Below, piece by piece: positions 1 to 10,141 of a DNA stretch of 45,101 nt (its first letter is position 1; each line of letters starts with the position of its first letter). Source of the DNA: Zygnema cylindricum. Its lineage: Eukaryota; Streptophyta; Zygnematophyceae; Zygnematales; Zygnemataceae. The stretch is taken from contig JBBHKE010002115.1 in the NCBI GenBank assembly GCA_037447655.1, positions 141,162 through 186,262 of the forward strand, written 5' to 3'. The notes below the pieces were generated by a model, which made no database searches, was not told the origin of the DNA, and was given only the letters and a program-made list of their open reading frames with translations. The position numbers and the translations under genes were made by a program.

Positions 1-616
1 ACAATGGTTTGTCTTTATGTGTATTAGTTATTAGTGTAGATTTACTCTTTTTGACATACCTCGAAGTATTCGGGTTAATTAACATTAATAGAGGTAGCTA
101 GTAGATTGCGTACGGCTGGTATGCCTCCGTACACTCAGTAATGAGCTCATTTATATTTGTAGGACTTAGTCATTTTTAGTCATAGGAACTTTTGGACCAA
201 AAACTGTTTATGGTGTTTTTTGGTAATTTTATCTGAGGATTACTCTCAGATCTGTTGGCAGAATTATCTGAAATTCTGCATGTGTGTTCCTCTTTATATT
301 TTTATTATTTTCACAAATTTGCAGGCCTATTGTGTGCCTTTTCTGTGTTTTACTTCATTGTGAAGTTAGTCTGTTTTATCAAAGTTCTGGCAGACTGTTT
401 TTCTGCAACTTTGACTAGATGATGTGATCGCTCTGTTTATTATATTTGCCTGAAAATTTGTGAGGTTATTCCAAAGCCTATATACTATCTATTGATGTAG
501 TTTAGCTTGTTTTGTTATTTCTGCAGAATTCTGTGTTGATTCAAAGTAGGCTGTTTTTGGGTAGTCTGTGGTGCTTCCGAGGGTGAATCCATGGCTAGAA
601 ATGGCTATGGACAACA
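1..616 (+). repeat. LTR3 copy, 3' part of an LTR cut by the window edge
   Basis: This stretch matches the reverse complement of about 25122-25740, so it is the right part of an LTR of the same family. Both copies stop at the same point, ending GGACAACA (here at 616), which fits a TG...CA LTR terminus. The flank at 617 onward is antisense Gag of element 6, so this LTR interrupts that gag between the last zinc-knuckle Cys and the downstream codons. The 5 bases after the end are CACTC; the matching left duplication lies outside the window. Solo LTR and 3' LTR of a longer element cannot be told apart. Confidence 0.75.
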
Positions 617-621
617 CACTC

Positions 622-1382
622 TACCATGTAATGACCTGGCTTCTTGCAAAAATTGCAAAGTTTTTCTGTTGGGCGAGGTCTATATCCATCCAGTTGAACT
701 CTTCTTCCTCCTCCTCCAAAACTTCCATGGGGTTTCTTAGTCTTTTGATCTCTCAAATTTATTCTGGCAGCTAAAGCTTGGCCACTCTTTCCTCCGCTTC
801 GAAGCTCAATGGTATTCTCTTTAACAAAGATCATTCGAACCACTGTATTTGAAATACATCAGCTGTTTGGCAGATCTTGAACTTTGTTGACAATATTGTC
901 ATACTCCTCTAAATGCTTCATCAACAAGGTATTCACCTTCACCTTTTCAAATTCCACCTTTTCAGCACTCTCTAATTCCACAAACAAGCCCGCCAATTCA
1001 TTACAAAATTTAAGCATTTTCTCTCCTTTGTGATCAAATGATTAAATTTTGTGATCTACATGTTTATATTCCTGAATTTTGCCACTTCTATAAATGTCTT
1101 CGAGACCCCCACAGATCAAAGGCTCTCTATACATTCAGATGAGGTGTGGCCACTTTACCAGAAAGGTGACTGAAAATAAAATTTTAGGCAATCGATTTGT
1201 TGAAATCCCAAACATCAAGATTATTCTCCTCAGTTTTAGGCATCACTTCTATAAGCACCAATTTTGGTGCCGGTCTTGAAGTCACTGGTGTCAACTTCTT
1301 CTTTTGTTTTCTTGAATTAGAAATCCTTCTTTCTCTTTATCATCCCCCTTTTCTGACTACCCGTATCTTGCTGAGAATCGTA
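622..1382 (-). pseudogene. gag: Gag, central and zinc-knuckle part, copia element 6
   Basis: Reading leftwards on the minus strand gives a copia Gag closely related to those of elements 1 and 2. It contains the blocks VWDFN, FCNELAGLFVELESA and LEEYDNIVNKV, and near the left end a CCHC knuckle CNFCKKPGHYMVEC (C-x2-C-x4-H-x4-C), the nucleic-acid-binding module of Gag. Only short open stretches remain (595-843 is the longest), with stops and frameshifts between them. The N-terminal part is at 8783-8944; element 2 was inserted between the two with target duplication GTCTT (1383-1387 and 8778-8782). The C-terminal side is cut by LTR3 at 616. Confidence 0.8.
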
Positions 1383-1602
1383 GTCTTTGCAATTATGTGT
1401 CCTCCATTTGGACCAAAATTGAGGAAGCCTCTAGGTAGTTTTTAACTAACCCACTTTCAACGAGAGCAATTGCTACCCTAGCAGATGAATAGATAATTTG
1501 ACTGCACCCTTGTGCAGTCTAGACCCCCCTGAGTCCACAGAAAAAGGAATCACTGAAAACGCCTAACTAATGGATTAACTATCGAGTGGCAAAAGGCGCC
1601 AA

Positions 1603-1763
1603 TATTTATATAAGTTTGTTGGGAGAGAGGTGGCTACCTCCTCAATTCACTAAGTCCTAAACCCTCTCACAACCCCTATCTACTGATGTACAGAACCAAT
1701 CAGAAGACTGTATAGTACATAAAAGGTACTATGGCCGATGTACTTTCTGTACGGCCTGTGTAC
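1603..1763 (-). promoter_or_regulatory. LTR2 core promoter: GTAC array, CCAAT box and TATA box
   Basis: On the minus strand a TATAAATA box (1603-1610, extended TATATAAATA) lies about 90 bp downstream of an inverted CCAAT box (about 1695) and six GTAC tetramers between 1688 and 1763. The same arrangement recurs in the other LTR2 (TATA at 7996-8003), in LTR6 (9282-9329, five GTAC) and in LTR1 (6249-6323, six GTAC). GTAC is the core site of plant SBP/SPL and algal copper-response factors; use by these elements is inferred. Confidence 0.6.
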
Positions 1764-2104
1764 GACAAGGCCATGGAGTGGACGTCTGTCTCCTCCGGAC
1801 TTGTCCTCACGCTCCCCGGGATTCCAGTTTCCCAATGACATATTGCCACGTGTCGCCAGGTCATGTTACATCCGAAAACCGCCAAAGCGGCCATTCCGAG
1901 ATCTCGGCAATGATGTGAGCCGTTGGATTCAACTCGGCTTTAATTCCCAGCCGTTCAAAACAAATGTTCGGTACATTTGTTTCGTGAGCACTAAATTCCC
2001 CAACTAGTTTTTGTGTATCCTATTTGTAATTCCGTTAATCGGATTTATTCGTCTATCTATTGAATAAATAGCTATCAAACCCCATGTATCCTAACGGACT
2101 ACTA

Positions 2105-2181
2105 CGACATACTGGTAAGGATTGACGGCTATGCCTCGCCCTACCGGTCGAAGGTTCGAGTCCTGCTGGACTCAACCTTTT
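2105..2181 (+). promoter_or_regulatory. Antisense tRNA-like Pol III module in LTR2
   Basis: On the strand opposite to the element there is a perfect B-box-type motif GGTTCGAGTCC (2153-2163), an A-box-like ACTGGTAAGG about 40 bp upstream, and a TTTTT Pol III terminator-like run at 2177-2181. The T arm can pair 4 of 5 bases, but I find no complete cloverleaf. The B box is decayed in the other LTR2 (AGTTTCGAGTCC, about 8545-8556). Equivalent motifs sit at the same distance from the start of LTR1 and LTR6. It is probably an old tRNA-derived insertion in the clade-A ancestor. Confidence 0.45.
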
Positions 2182-2384
2182 TAGTTGAGAGTGACTTAGG
2201 TCACTCTTAAGCCCTGCCTATGGAGCTAAGGCAGCCATGGCTCCACCGCCCTCTCTCTCCTTTAATGACTACAACAAGTGTAGGGGCCAGAGAGAGAAGG
2301 TGGAGGCAGGCTGCCTCTGCTTTTCTTTTCTTTGTTTTAATTAAAACCTAGAAAATATCTCATGTAAATCTAGTGATTTCAACA

Positions 2385-2396
2385 CTCCCCTTATTT
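2385..2396 (-). other. Polypurine tract of element 2
   Basis: The minus strand reads AAATAAGGGGAG immediately before the 3' LTR start TGTTG, the usual place for plus-strand DNA priming. Confidence 0.75.
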
Positions 2397-2397
2397 T

Positions 2398-3966
2398 CTA
2401 GTCTAATTTTAATTTCTCTTTTAATCCACATTTCTCTCTACAATACTTCAGCTTGGGAAATGGTACAGTTTTTGTCATCATATCAGCCACCATTTCCCCA
2501 TCACTCCTATACACCAAATTCACAATTTTATTTTCCACTTTTTCCCTCACAAAGCTCAATCTTATATCCATATGCTTAGCTTTGAAATGATGTTTTGGAT
2601 TGGCTGCAATTGCAATTGCAGCCTGATTATCACAGAACACTTCATGTACTCCCTTCTTCGTGTTCCCCAATTCTTGCAACAACGACTTCACCCACATCAG
2701 CTCTTTCACAACAGAACAAGAGGCCATGTACTCAGCCTCCATAGTGGACTGAGCAACAACCTTTTGTTGCTTGCTGCTCCAACAACAAGCACCCTCCCCC
2801 ACATACAATACATACCCAGAAGTGCATCTTCTCATAGGTGCATCCCCATAATTGGCATCACTCCAAGTAGCGATGTCTGTGTGCTCCCCTCCCAAATGCA
2901 ACCATAAATCCCTAGTTCTTACTAGGTATCTCATTACTCTCTTGGCTCCCTCCCAGTCTCTCTTTTTAGGATCATTCAGACTTATATTAAGGACTTGAAC
3001 TGCTGCAGCTATGTCAGGCCTAGTACAATTCATACAGTAAATCAAACTTCCTACAACGTGTCTGTAAGGAATATACTTCATAAACTGTCTCTCTTCTAGA
3101 CTCATCTGATCATCTAACATTATCACTCCTCCTTCTACACTTCCATCACTTACTTTCTTCAAGTCTATGGGAGTGGTACAACTATTTGCATTCTCCATCT
3201 GAAATTTCTTCCGCATATTTCCTATAACCTCTTTGTGAGTAAGTCTGATGATCCTCTTCCCCCTATCTCTTTCGATTTGAATTCCCAAAATATATGTAGC
3301 CTCCCCTAAATCCTTCATGTCAAATCTGCTTCCCAGTTCTTTCTTTAGCCTATTTATCTTCTCCATAGACTTACTCAATACCAGCAAATCATCCACATAA
3401 ATTGTTATAAAAATCACACGATTCTCATCCTCAGACATATAAATAGAATGGTCAGAACTGATCCGAATATACCCCAGACAGATAAGAAACTCATCTAGTT
3501 TCATATTCCATTGTCTAGGGGCCTGCTTCAGTCAATATAAAGACTTTATAAGTCTGTAGACTTTGCTTTCCTCTCCTTTCTCTACAAAACCTTCTGGTTG
3601 CCGCATGAAGATTTCTTCCTCTAGTTCACCGTTGAGGAAGGCGGTTTTGATATCCATCTGGTGAATTTCCATGTCTTCCGCTGCTGCTAGACTAAGGAGA
3701 ATCCTTACAGATGGGAATCGAACTACCGCAGCAAAGGTCTCCTCATAATCTATTCCCTTTTTTTGAGTGAACCCTTTTGCCACCAGCCGAGCCTTAAATC
3801 TCTCAATGGTGTTATCAGGATTCAGTTTCAGTTTAAATACCCATTTACACCGAATGGGTTTTCTATCTGGTGGACAGTCCTCCAGCTCCCAAGTATTTAC
3901 CTCCATGATTGAAGCCATTTCATCAATTATGTCTCTAACGCACCTTTCTTTCTCTGGACTGTCCAT
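2398..3966 (-). pseudogene. pol: Reverse transcriptase and RNase H, element 2
   Basis: Two minus-strand open stretches (3966-3532 and 3504-2398) are one copia RT (RVT_2) plus RNase H, separated by a single in-frame TGA in the conserved [10 protein letters not shown] segment. The first carries [20 protein letters not shown] and the MDIKTAFLNGELEE block with the first catalytic Asp. The second carries the YVDDLL catalytic motif (3388-3399), then RNase H motifs TWSDANYGD, STMEAEYMA, CDNQAAIAIA and HHFKAKHMDIRL. It ends just before the polypurine tract. All catalytic acidic residues are still visible, so this is a recently damaged pol. Confidence 0.93.
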
Positions 3967-4499
3967 TGCCTCCGAGTATGACTGAGGCTCATCTGGATGA
4001 GAAAGCTTTGTTACCTTGCAAGCAACATGTTTTCCTTGAAGCCTTTTGCTGCTCCTCCGTCCTCCCTCAAAGTTCGAAGCTAGAATAAAGGGAAGTCTTG
4101 GATTCCTCCTAACTGTCTCATCAGCTCCCCCATCCCTAGGAATCGGTTCTGACTCCTCTTCCTCTCTCTCCTCAAAGGGTGTAGGAATATGAGGGGATTG
4201 TGATATATTTCCCCCATCTTTTTATCTCCCCTGAATCTGCAATCATGTTTTCACTAGTGTCCGTTCTTGGAAGATCTAAATCCTCCTCACTCTCGGACTC
4301 AAAACTGATTCTGATTTTCTTAGTGTATTTGAAGGGATCAAAAGACTTCCATTCATCCATGACAACTAGATGCTTTTCCAGAATGATATCTTGTTTAGCT
4401 AAGTCATAGACTCTATATCCCTGGACATCCTTATCGTATCCCACAAAATATCTCGGTTTCCCTTTAACATCTAATTTCCAACTTTTCTTATCTGTGTCA
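3967..4499 (-). pseudogene. Integrase C-terminal tail and linker to RT, element 2
   Basis: Minus-strand coding between integrase and RT. It includes VGYDKDVQGYRVYDLAKQDIILEKHLVVMDE, the conserved copia block after the integrase core, and an acidic low-complexity linker containing VTKLSHPDEPQSY. An open stretch spans 4444-4172; the frame is then interrupted. Confidence 0.8.
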
Positions 4500-5180
4500 A
4501 GACTGTAAACTTGACTACCAAATACTTATAGGTGAGAAACATTTGGTTTATTTCCAACCCATCTCTCATAAGGGGTCATTCCTCTAACAGCTCTGGTGAG
4601 GAATCTATTCTTAATGTAGTTAGCATTGTTCATGGCCTCTACCCAAAATCTTCTTCCGATTTTCTTATCTGCCAACATGCTGCACACACTATCTCCCAAA
4701 GTCCGGTTTAACCTTTCTGCTACCCTTTTCTGTTCTGGAATATTTGGTACATTTTTTTGATGCTGAACTCCCTCATCTCTCAAATAATCCTCAAACTAGT
4801 TAGATGTGTACTCTCCCCCATTATCACTCCTTATTCTCTTAATAGGGGTTCCGTGCAACTTCTCACTCCAGGCTTTGTATTCTTTAAAGTATTTTCGTGT
4901 TTCAGATTTTGTTTTCAAGAAGTAGACTCTGGAATATTTGGACCAATCATCGGTAATTGTCAACATATACCTCTTCCCCCCAACCGAAGGCACTCTTGCT
5001 GGTCCCCAGATATCTGTGTGTACCAGATCGAGTACTTTCTCACCTCTATATGTGGCATTTTTGGGAAAGGGAAGTCTGTGAGCCTTACCTTGGGCACAGC
5101 CACTACAGTCATCCATCATCTCATTATCCCCAAACTAAATGCCCTCTACTACACCCAGCTACTTCATTTCCCTCAGTCTA
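4500..5180 (-). pseudogene. Integrase core, element 2
   Basis: Copia integrase catalytic domain (rve) on the minus strand, open at 5119-4796 and 4783-4526. The zinc-binding tail CSGCAQGKAHRLPF leads into HTDIWGP (first catalytic Asp), RSDNGGEYTSN (second Asp) and VAERLNRT (catalytic Glu). A TAG follows the second Asp, and another stop lies in HLxVFGSQV at about 4530. The enzyme would have inserted the element cDNA into the genome; this copy is inactive because of the stops. Confidence 0.9.
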
Positions 5181-5602
5181 TCAAAATGCACATTTCCCAA
5201 ACGCTTATGCTAGATCATCAAGCTCGAAACACCACCATAGTAAGCACTATTCTTTTCATTACTCAGGTTAAGCCTAAACATTCATTTGCTACCCTTATCT
5301 GCTGTGAAGTACACTTCATCTCAATACTTAGGTGTAAAGACTCCCTTTCTAGTGAAGGTATCAAAATCCTTGTCATCTAATACAGGGGTAGACACGAGAT
5401 TCTTACTCAACTGAGGAATGTAGAGCACATCTGAGAAGGTGAGAATAGAAGTCTTACCCTCCACTAAGACTTTCAAATCTAGCGATCCCACTAGATCTGT
5501 GGTAACTACTCTCCCATCCCTATACTCTATTTCCACAGTAGGGATCTTTTTTAGCTTAGTGAAGAGGTGCCTGTCACGACACATATGCATGGATGCACCT
5601 GA
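5181..5602 (-). pseudogene. Protease C-terminal part and GAG-pre-integrase, element 2
   Basis: The minus strand encodes MHMCRDRHLFTKL and EYRDGRVVTTDLVGSLDLKV, downstream of the aspartic protease active site, then LYIPQLSKNLVSTPVLDD and the HKRLGNVHFDRLREMK histidine pair of the GAG-pre-integrase zinc site. The main open stretch is 5590-5321. The active-site codons DSGA straddle the solo LTR1 insertion at 5602/6635. Confidence 0.85.
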
Positions 5603-6634
5603 TGTAGAAATAAAAGGTTATTTTAGTATTTTCTAGGTTTTGCAAAATGCAGAAAAGAAGCCGAGGCAGTCTGCCTCTAACTTCTCTCTTCAGCTCCCAC
5701 ACTTGTCGTAGTCACTAAAGGTTGAAGAGGGAGCTAGAGCCATGGCTGCCTATGCTGATTAGAGATAGAGTTACGGGTTGTACATTTTGGTAGATTTACT
5801 AAAATGTAAATTGACGGACCTAGGGTTTAAACCTGGTATCTACCGCCCGTCAACTTAGCCTGTAGCCTTAGCCATTAAGTCTGCCATCATGCTTGAAGGT
5901 ATATAGTTTGATAGGTATTTAAATGTTAACACGTAGTCTATTTTATTTAACGGATCTTTAAACATAGACACACTTTGTAAAGTACGGCGTACGAAACATC
6001 CGAAACGATACTGCGCATTTTGTTTAGAAAGCGAAACAAATACTGCGGAAGTATTTATGACGATCACGATTGTAATCTGGCTTAATCAGACGGCCACGAA
6101 GCATGCCGAGATCGTGGAATAGGTTTTCGGCGGTTTTCGGTTGACGTCACGTCAATTGCCAAGTGGCACAATCACATTGGATTACGACATCTCCTGGGAT
6201 TCCAAGAACGAATTCAAAAATGACATGTGTCAACTTTTTGGCTATGTTGTACAATATCCGTACATAAAGTACATCGGCACATGTACCTTTAAGTACAATA
6301 CACTATTATGATTGGTGTCGTACTTCAGTAGATAGAGTTTTAGAGAGAGATAGGACTTAGAAAAATTTGATTGATTAGACCCTCTCTCCCAAAGAGCTCA
6401 TGTACAAAAGGTCAACTTTGACCCTTCATAACTTACTGCTCAGGGGAGCAAATTCAGAGATTCTTTTTGCTATAGACTCAGGGGAGTCTTACCTTTACAA
6501 CGTTGAAGGTGGTCAGAGTTTTTGGTCTGCCAGGGTGGCAGTTATTCTTGCTGAAACACAAAGGGATCAGGGTTATCCTAGAGGCTTCGTGTGAGCTGCC
6601 TACTCTGAGGTCCTATGGAGGTCTCAGAGTTACA
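5603..6634 (+). repeat. Solo LTR1 inside the element 2 protease
   Basis: A 1032-bp LTR running TGTAGAAAT...GAGTTACA, flanked by the exact duplication CCTGA (5598-5602; 6635-6639). It matches the LTRs of element 1 over its whole length. It splits the protease active-site DSGA codons and faces opposite to element 2. No internal region is present, so it is a solo LTR, presumably left after LTR-LTR recombination. Confidence 0.95.
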
Positions 6635-7800
6635 CCTGAGTCGATGATCCATCCCTCCGCTGGTGCTTCCCCAATGGCTCCAAGGGCACACTTCTGTTAT
6701 TGAGGGATCTCCTTCTCCTCTAGATTCTCGTAAAGAAGAAGCTCTCCATCCTTCTCCTCGGAGGACTCGTCCTCCTCGGTCTCTCCTTTCACTCGTGTGA
6801 CCACAAGTGCTTTCTTCTTCCCTCCGGAAGAACCACCTCAACGATTTTCTTGGAGCCTCAACTCCGATAACTTGATGCAATCAGCTATGAAGTGCCCCGG
6901 CTTTTTGCAGAAATGACAAAGGCCCTTTAGAGTCCTTGGTTCTCTAGATTGATCTTTTTCCCTTTTGAAGTTGTGGTACGGCTTCTTCGGATCCTTCTTC
7001 CACCGGTCAGTTCCGGTAGCTAGAGCCTTCATGCTCTTTCCTCCTCTTCGGATCTCAATAGTTTTTTCTTGTACAAGTATCATTAGAACCACGATGCTCC
7101 ACTTCCAAGCACCATCATCCATTTGTTGCACTCGGTACACTATATTTTCATACTCCTCCGGCAACTTCATGATGAGAGTGTTAACTTTCATCTTCATAGT
7201 GCCTGTCCATCCGGCACTCTCCATCTCCATGTATAGACAAGAGAGATCGGTGCAATAGTCCAACATCTTTCCCCCTTTGAAAGTGTAACTGATCAGCCTT
7301 TGCTCAGCCAGCTGAAGCTCTTGAATGGTGCCAGCTCTATAGATCTCCACTAAGGTCATCCACAACTCCTCAGCCTTGAAGATTTGAAGGTGAGAAGTTG
7401 CCAACGCTTGGGTGAGGTGCCTCAAAATGAAGTGATTTGCATTCATGTTGGTGTACTCCCACATCTGAATGTCGTTTTCCTCGGTCTTCACGGCCAGCGC
7501 TCCGGGTGCCATGGCAATAGGAGTGAGAGGTGTCTCCTTTCATTTCCCTTTTTCAAACACACTGCTGTCCCCATCATCACTGTCCTCCGTTGGAGCAGAT
7601 GCTGCTGCAAAAAACCTCATTCCTCCAAACCCTGGTGGAGTTCCTTAAGATGGACGTTTCACTTGTCCACTAACAATACCCCATTATCGTTTCTCACATA
7701 ATGCCCCTGTCATCATAGCTTCCCAGTAAATGAATCGAGATCCGTTGAATATGGGCACCCTAGAGGGTGGGCCCATAACCTGCAATTTTGTGTCCTCCAT
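6635..7800 (-). pseudogene. gag: Gag and protease N-terminus, element 2
   Basis: Gag starts at an ATG at 7800, inside the LTR: MEDTKL is LTR-encoded, and the PBS that follows is read as QVMGPPS. The reading continues SRVPIFNGSRFIYWEAMM, then stops occur. The long open part 7512-6838 contains VWEYTN-like, FILRHLTQAL, GKMLDYCTDLSCLYMEMESAG and LPEEYENIVYRV blocks, a basic stretch, and the CCHC knuckle CHFCKKPGHFIADC. A TGA follows at about 6836, then an acidic linker into the protease start GWIID at the right edge of the solo LTR. Confidence 0.87.
7766..7780 (-). other. Primer-binding site of element 2, initiator tRNA-Met anticodon-arm type
   Basis: Immediately after the 5' LTR end the minus strand reads GGTTATGGGCCCACC. 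From memory of plant initiator tRNA-Met (anticodon arm GGTGGGCCCAUAACC) this is fully complementary over 15 nt to the middle of the tRNA, not to its 3' end. Drosophila copia primes in the same way with a tRNA half. The site also encodes Gag VMGPP. Confidence 0.75.
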
Positions 7801-8777
7801 TTGGACCAAAATTGAGGAAGCCTCTAGGTAGTTTTTGACTAACCCACTTTCAACGAGAGCAATTGCTACCCTAGCAGATAAATAGATAATCTGACTGCAC
7901 CCCTGTGCAGTCTAGACTCCCCTGAGTCCACAGAAAAAGTAATCAGTGAAAACGCCTAACCAGGCGATTAATTATTGAGTGGCAAAAGGTGCCAATATTT
8001 ATACAAGCTTGTTGGGAGAGAGGTGGCTACCTCCTCAATTCACTAAGTCCTAAACCCTCTCACAACCCCTATCTACTGATGTACGGAACCAATCAGAAGA
8101 GTGTATAGTACATAAAAGGTACAATGGCCGATGTACTTTGTGTACGGCCTGTGTACGACAAGACCATGGAGTGGACGTCTGTCTCCTCCGGACTTGTCCT
8201 CACGCTCCTCGGGATTCCAGTTTCCCAATGACATATTGCCACGTGTCGCCAGGTCATGTTACATCCGAAAATCGCCAAAGCGGCCATTTTAGGATCTGGG
8301 CAATGATGTGAGCCGTTGGATTCAACTCGACTTTAATTCCCAGCCGTTCAAAACAAATGTTCAGTACATTTGTTTCGTGAGCACTAAATTCCCCAACTAG
8401 TTTCTATGTATCCTATTTGTAATTCCATTAATCGGATTTAGTCGTCTATCTATTGTATAAATAGCTATCGAACCCCACGTATCCTAACGGACTACTACGA
8501 CAGACTGGGAAGGATTGACGGCTATGCCTCGCCCTACCGGTCGGAGTTTCGAGTCCTACTTGACTCAACCTTTTTGGTTGAGAGTGACTTAGGTCACTCT
8601 TAAGCCCTGCCTATGGAGCTAAGGCAGCCATGGCTCCACCGCCCTCTCTCTCTTTTAGTGACTACAACAAGTGTGGGGGCCAGAGAGAGAAGGTGGAGGC
8701 AGGCTGCCTCTGCTTTTCTTTTCTTTGTTTCAATTAAGACCTAGAAAATATCTCACCTAAATCTAGTGATGTCAACA
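7781..8777 (-). repeat. LTR2, 5' LTR of element 2
   Basis: 997 bp, the mate of 1388-2384. In element orientation it starts TGTTGACATCAC at 8777 and ends GGACACAAAATTGCA at 7781. It carries the Gag ATG at 7800, a TATAAATA box at 7996-8003 and a six-GTAC array around 8080-8160. Confidence 0.93.
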
Positions 8778-8782
8778 GTCTT

Positions 8783-8944
8783 CCGAATCACGGTGGAGCT
8801 CCCAATGGTCAGGATGGTCGCCACACACGACCACTCACAATACCCCATCATCTCTTTCCAAGAAATGCTCCCCTCATCATCTTGTTCCGATAGATAAACC
8901 TTGTTCTATCAAAGTGGGGCACCCTAGAAGGTGGGCCTATAACT
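8783..8944 (-). pseudogene. gag: Gag N-terminus and PBS of element 6
   Basis: Directly after LTR6 the minus strand has the PBS AGTTATAGGCCCACC (8930-8944), then Gag N-terminal codons resembling QVIGPPSRVPHF...MMRGAF, WGIVSGR and GAPP, with stops. It continues at 1382 across the element 2 insertion. The start codon in the LTR has become ATA in this copy. Confidence 0.75.
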
Positions 8945-9956
8945 TGTAATTTTGTGACCTCTATTGGTGTATAGAATATGCAGCTTAGTCAAAGCCTTTA
9001 GGATAATTTTGCGTCCTTCTCTTTCCTACATAACAATTGCCACCCAGGCAAGGAAAGACTTTGACTACCTTCACTTGTGTGAAGGGTGGACTCCCGTGAG
9101 CTGAAGGCAAGAAGAATTGCTCAAAATGCCTAACTAGGCGATTAATAATCAAGTGGCAAAGATGACAATTTTTATAAAAGCACTCTGGGAGTGAGGCGGC
9201 TATCTACCAAAAACTATAATTCCTAAACCCCTCTCTTAATATCTTATTACTCAAGTATGGAACCAATCAAATGACTTTACAGTACAAGAAGGTAGTACAA
9301 CCGATGTACCTGCTGTACGACCACTGTACGATATAACCATAGAGGGGACGTCTGACACCTCTTGACTTATCTCCCTATTTCGCCTGAATTATACAAACCA
9401 TTAATAGGTCGCCACGTGGTAATTGGTGATATGACAAACGAAAATAGCCAAGGCGGCCATTTTGCAATGGCGGTTTGAATAAGAACCGTTTGGTGTTAAC
9501 CAACTTTTAATTTGCGCCGTCAAAATTGAATGGTCGCTTTAGAGAATTTTGTGCTATACTTACGACTTCAGAAATATATTACTCAATCTATGTTATAGTC
9601 TTATAATTTCATTAATCCGTTTAGTTTATAGGTGACTTGTTAAATAGCTATCAAACCCTATATATTCTTACACCAGATAGTAAACTATCAGAAAAGCAAG
9701 CTGGCTAATCGAGTTGTCTGTAGGGACAAAGATCAAATCTTTGGTCCGTCTCCTTTTTGTTAAGGGCTAATTCCCCTATCTCTTGGCTCTTAAGGCAGCC
9801 ATGGCTTTAACTCTCTCTCACTAGTCTTCAATGACTAAAACATGTATAGGGACAAGAGAGAGAGAGAGAGACGGCAGAGCATGATTGTCAAAATAAGACC
9901 ATTTTATTTTGCTACATTTTGACCTAGAAAATAGAATTATACCTCAGATTTGAACA
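8945..9956 (-). repeat. LTR6, 5' LTR of element 6
   Basis: About 1012 bp. In element orientation it begins TGTTCAAATCTG (9956) and ends CACAAAATTACA (8945), followed by PBS and gag. It is a diverged relative of LTR1 and LTR2, with the CCAAT box, five GTAC motifs (9282-9329), a TTTATAAAAA box near 9170 and an A/B-box-like module (9700-9765) on the opposite strand. A short (GA)n run lies near 9857-9871. The 3' LTR lies outside the window. Confidence 0.82.
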
Positions 9957-10141
9957 TTAAATCACCCTTCTATTTTAAAATTTGACTGATTAAACCATCC
10001 GGTTGATTTTTAGATTTTGGTTGATGCCAAATTAGCTAACGAAGATGATTTTTTGTCACTTTTCCCTCTTTAATGACAACCCTATTCGAATTTTAATTTG
10101 AATAGAGGAGTTTCTAAGTGCGAGTACACTTCTACTCGCGC
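9957..10141. other. Unassigned sequence between LTR6 and an LTR fragment
   Basis: AT-rich, with no open frame or similarity to the other elements that I can see. The first bases would be host DNA beyond element 6 if LTR6 ends at 9956. Confidence 0.4.

Larger units (their letters stand above)
1388..2384 (-). repeat. LTR2, 3' LTR of element 2
   Basis: Same 997-bp length as the copy at 7781-8777 and very similar by eye. In element orientation it begins TGTTGAAATCAC (at 2384) and ends CACATAATTGCA (at 1388). The final 20 bp contain an ATG that matches the Gag start codon in the 5' LTR. Confidence 0.92.
1388..8777 (-). mobile_element. Ty1/copia element 2, nearly complete, with a solo LTR inside
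   Basis: Two 997-bp LTRs (1388-2384 and 7781-8777) bound a minus-strand gag-protease-integrase-RT-RNase H region. The element is flanked by the exact 5-bp duplication GTCTT (1383-1387; 8778-8782). The integrase-before-RT order defines it as copia. Its PBS is at 7766-7780 and its polypurine tract at 2385-2396. Without the solo LTR1 (5603-6634) it would be about 6.35 kb. Coding is interrupted by scattered stops, so it is dead, but it is the best-preserved clade-A copy here. Confidence 0.92.

Noticed and set aside
1382-1388. LTR at 1388-2384 as the 5' LTR of a second tandem element reading into the gag at 622-1382
   Set aside because: The GTCTT duplication at 1383-1387 and 8778-8782, and the clean continuation of element 6 Gag from 8783 to 1382, show it is the 3' LTR of element 2 inserted in that gag.
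1700-1894. Conserved 64-residue minus-strand ORF, repeated at 8093-8287
   Set aside because: It lies in U3 of both LTR2 copies; the few differences are mostly amino-acid-changing, and the related stretch in LTR1 is in a different open frame. It is explained by LTR similarity, not by coding.
2105-2181. Functional tRNA gene
   Set aside because: A and B boxes and a T-run are present, but acceptor and D arms do not pair and copies decay with the LTR.
4757-5380. 207-residue plus-strand ORF
   Set aside because: Antisense shadow of the element 2 integrase; no recognisable domain.
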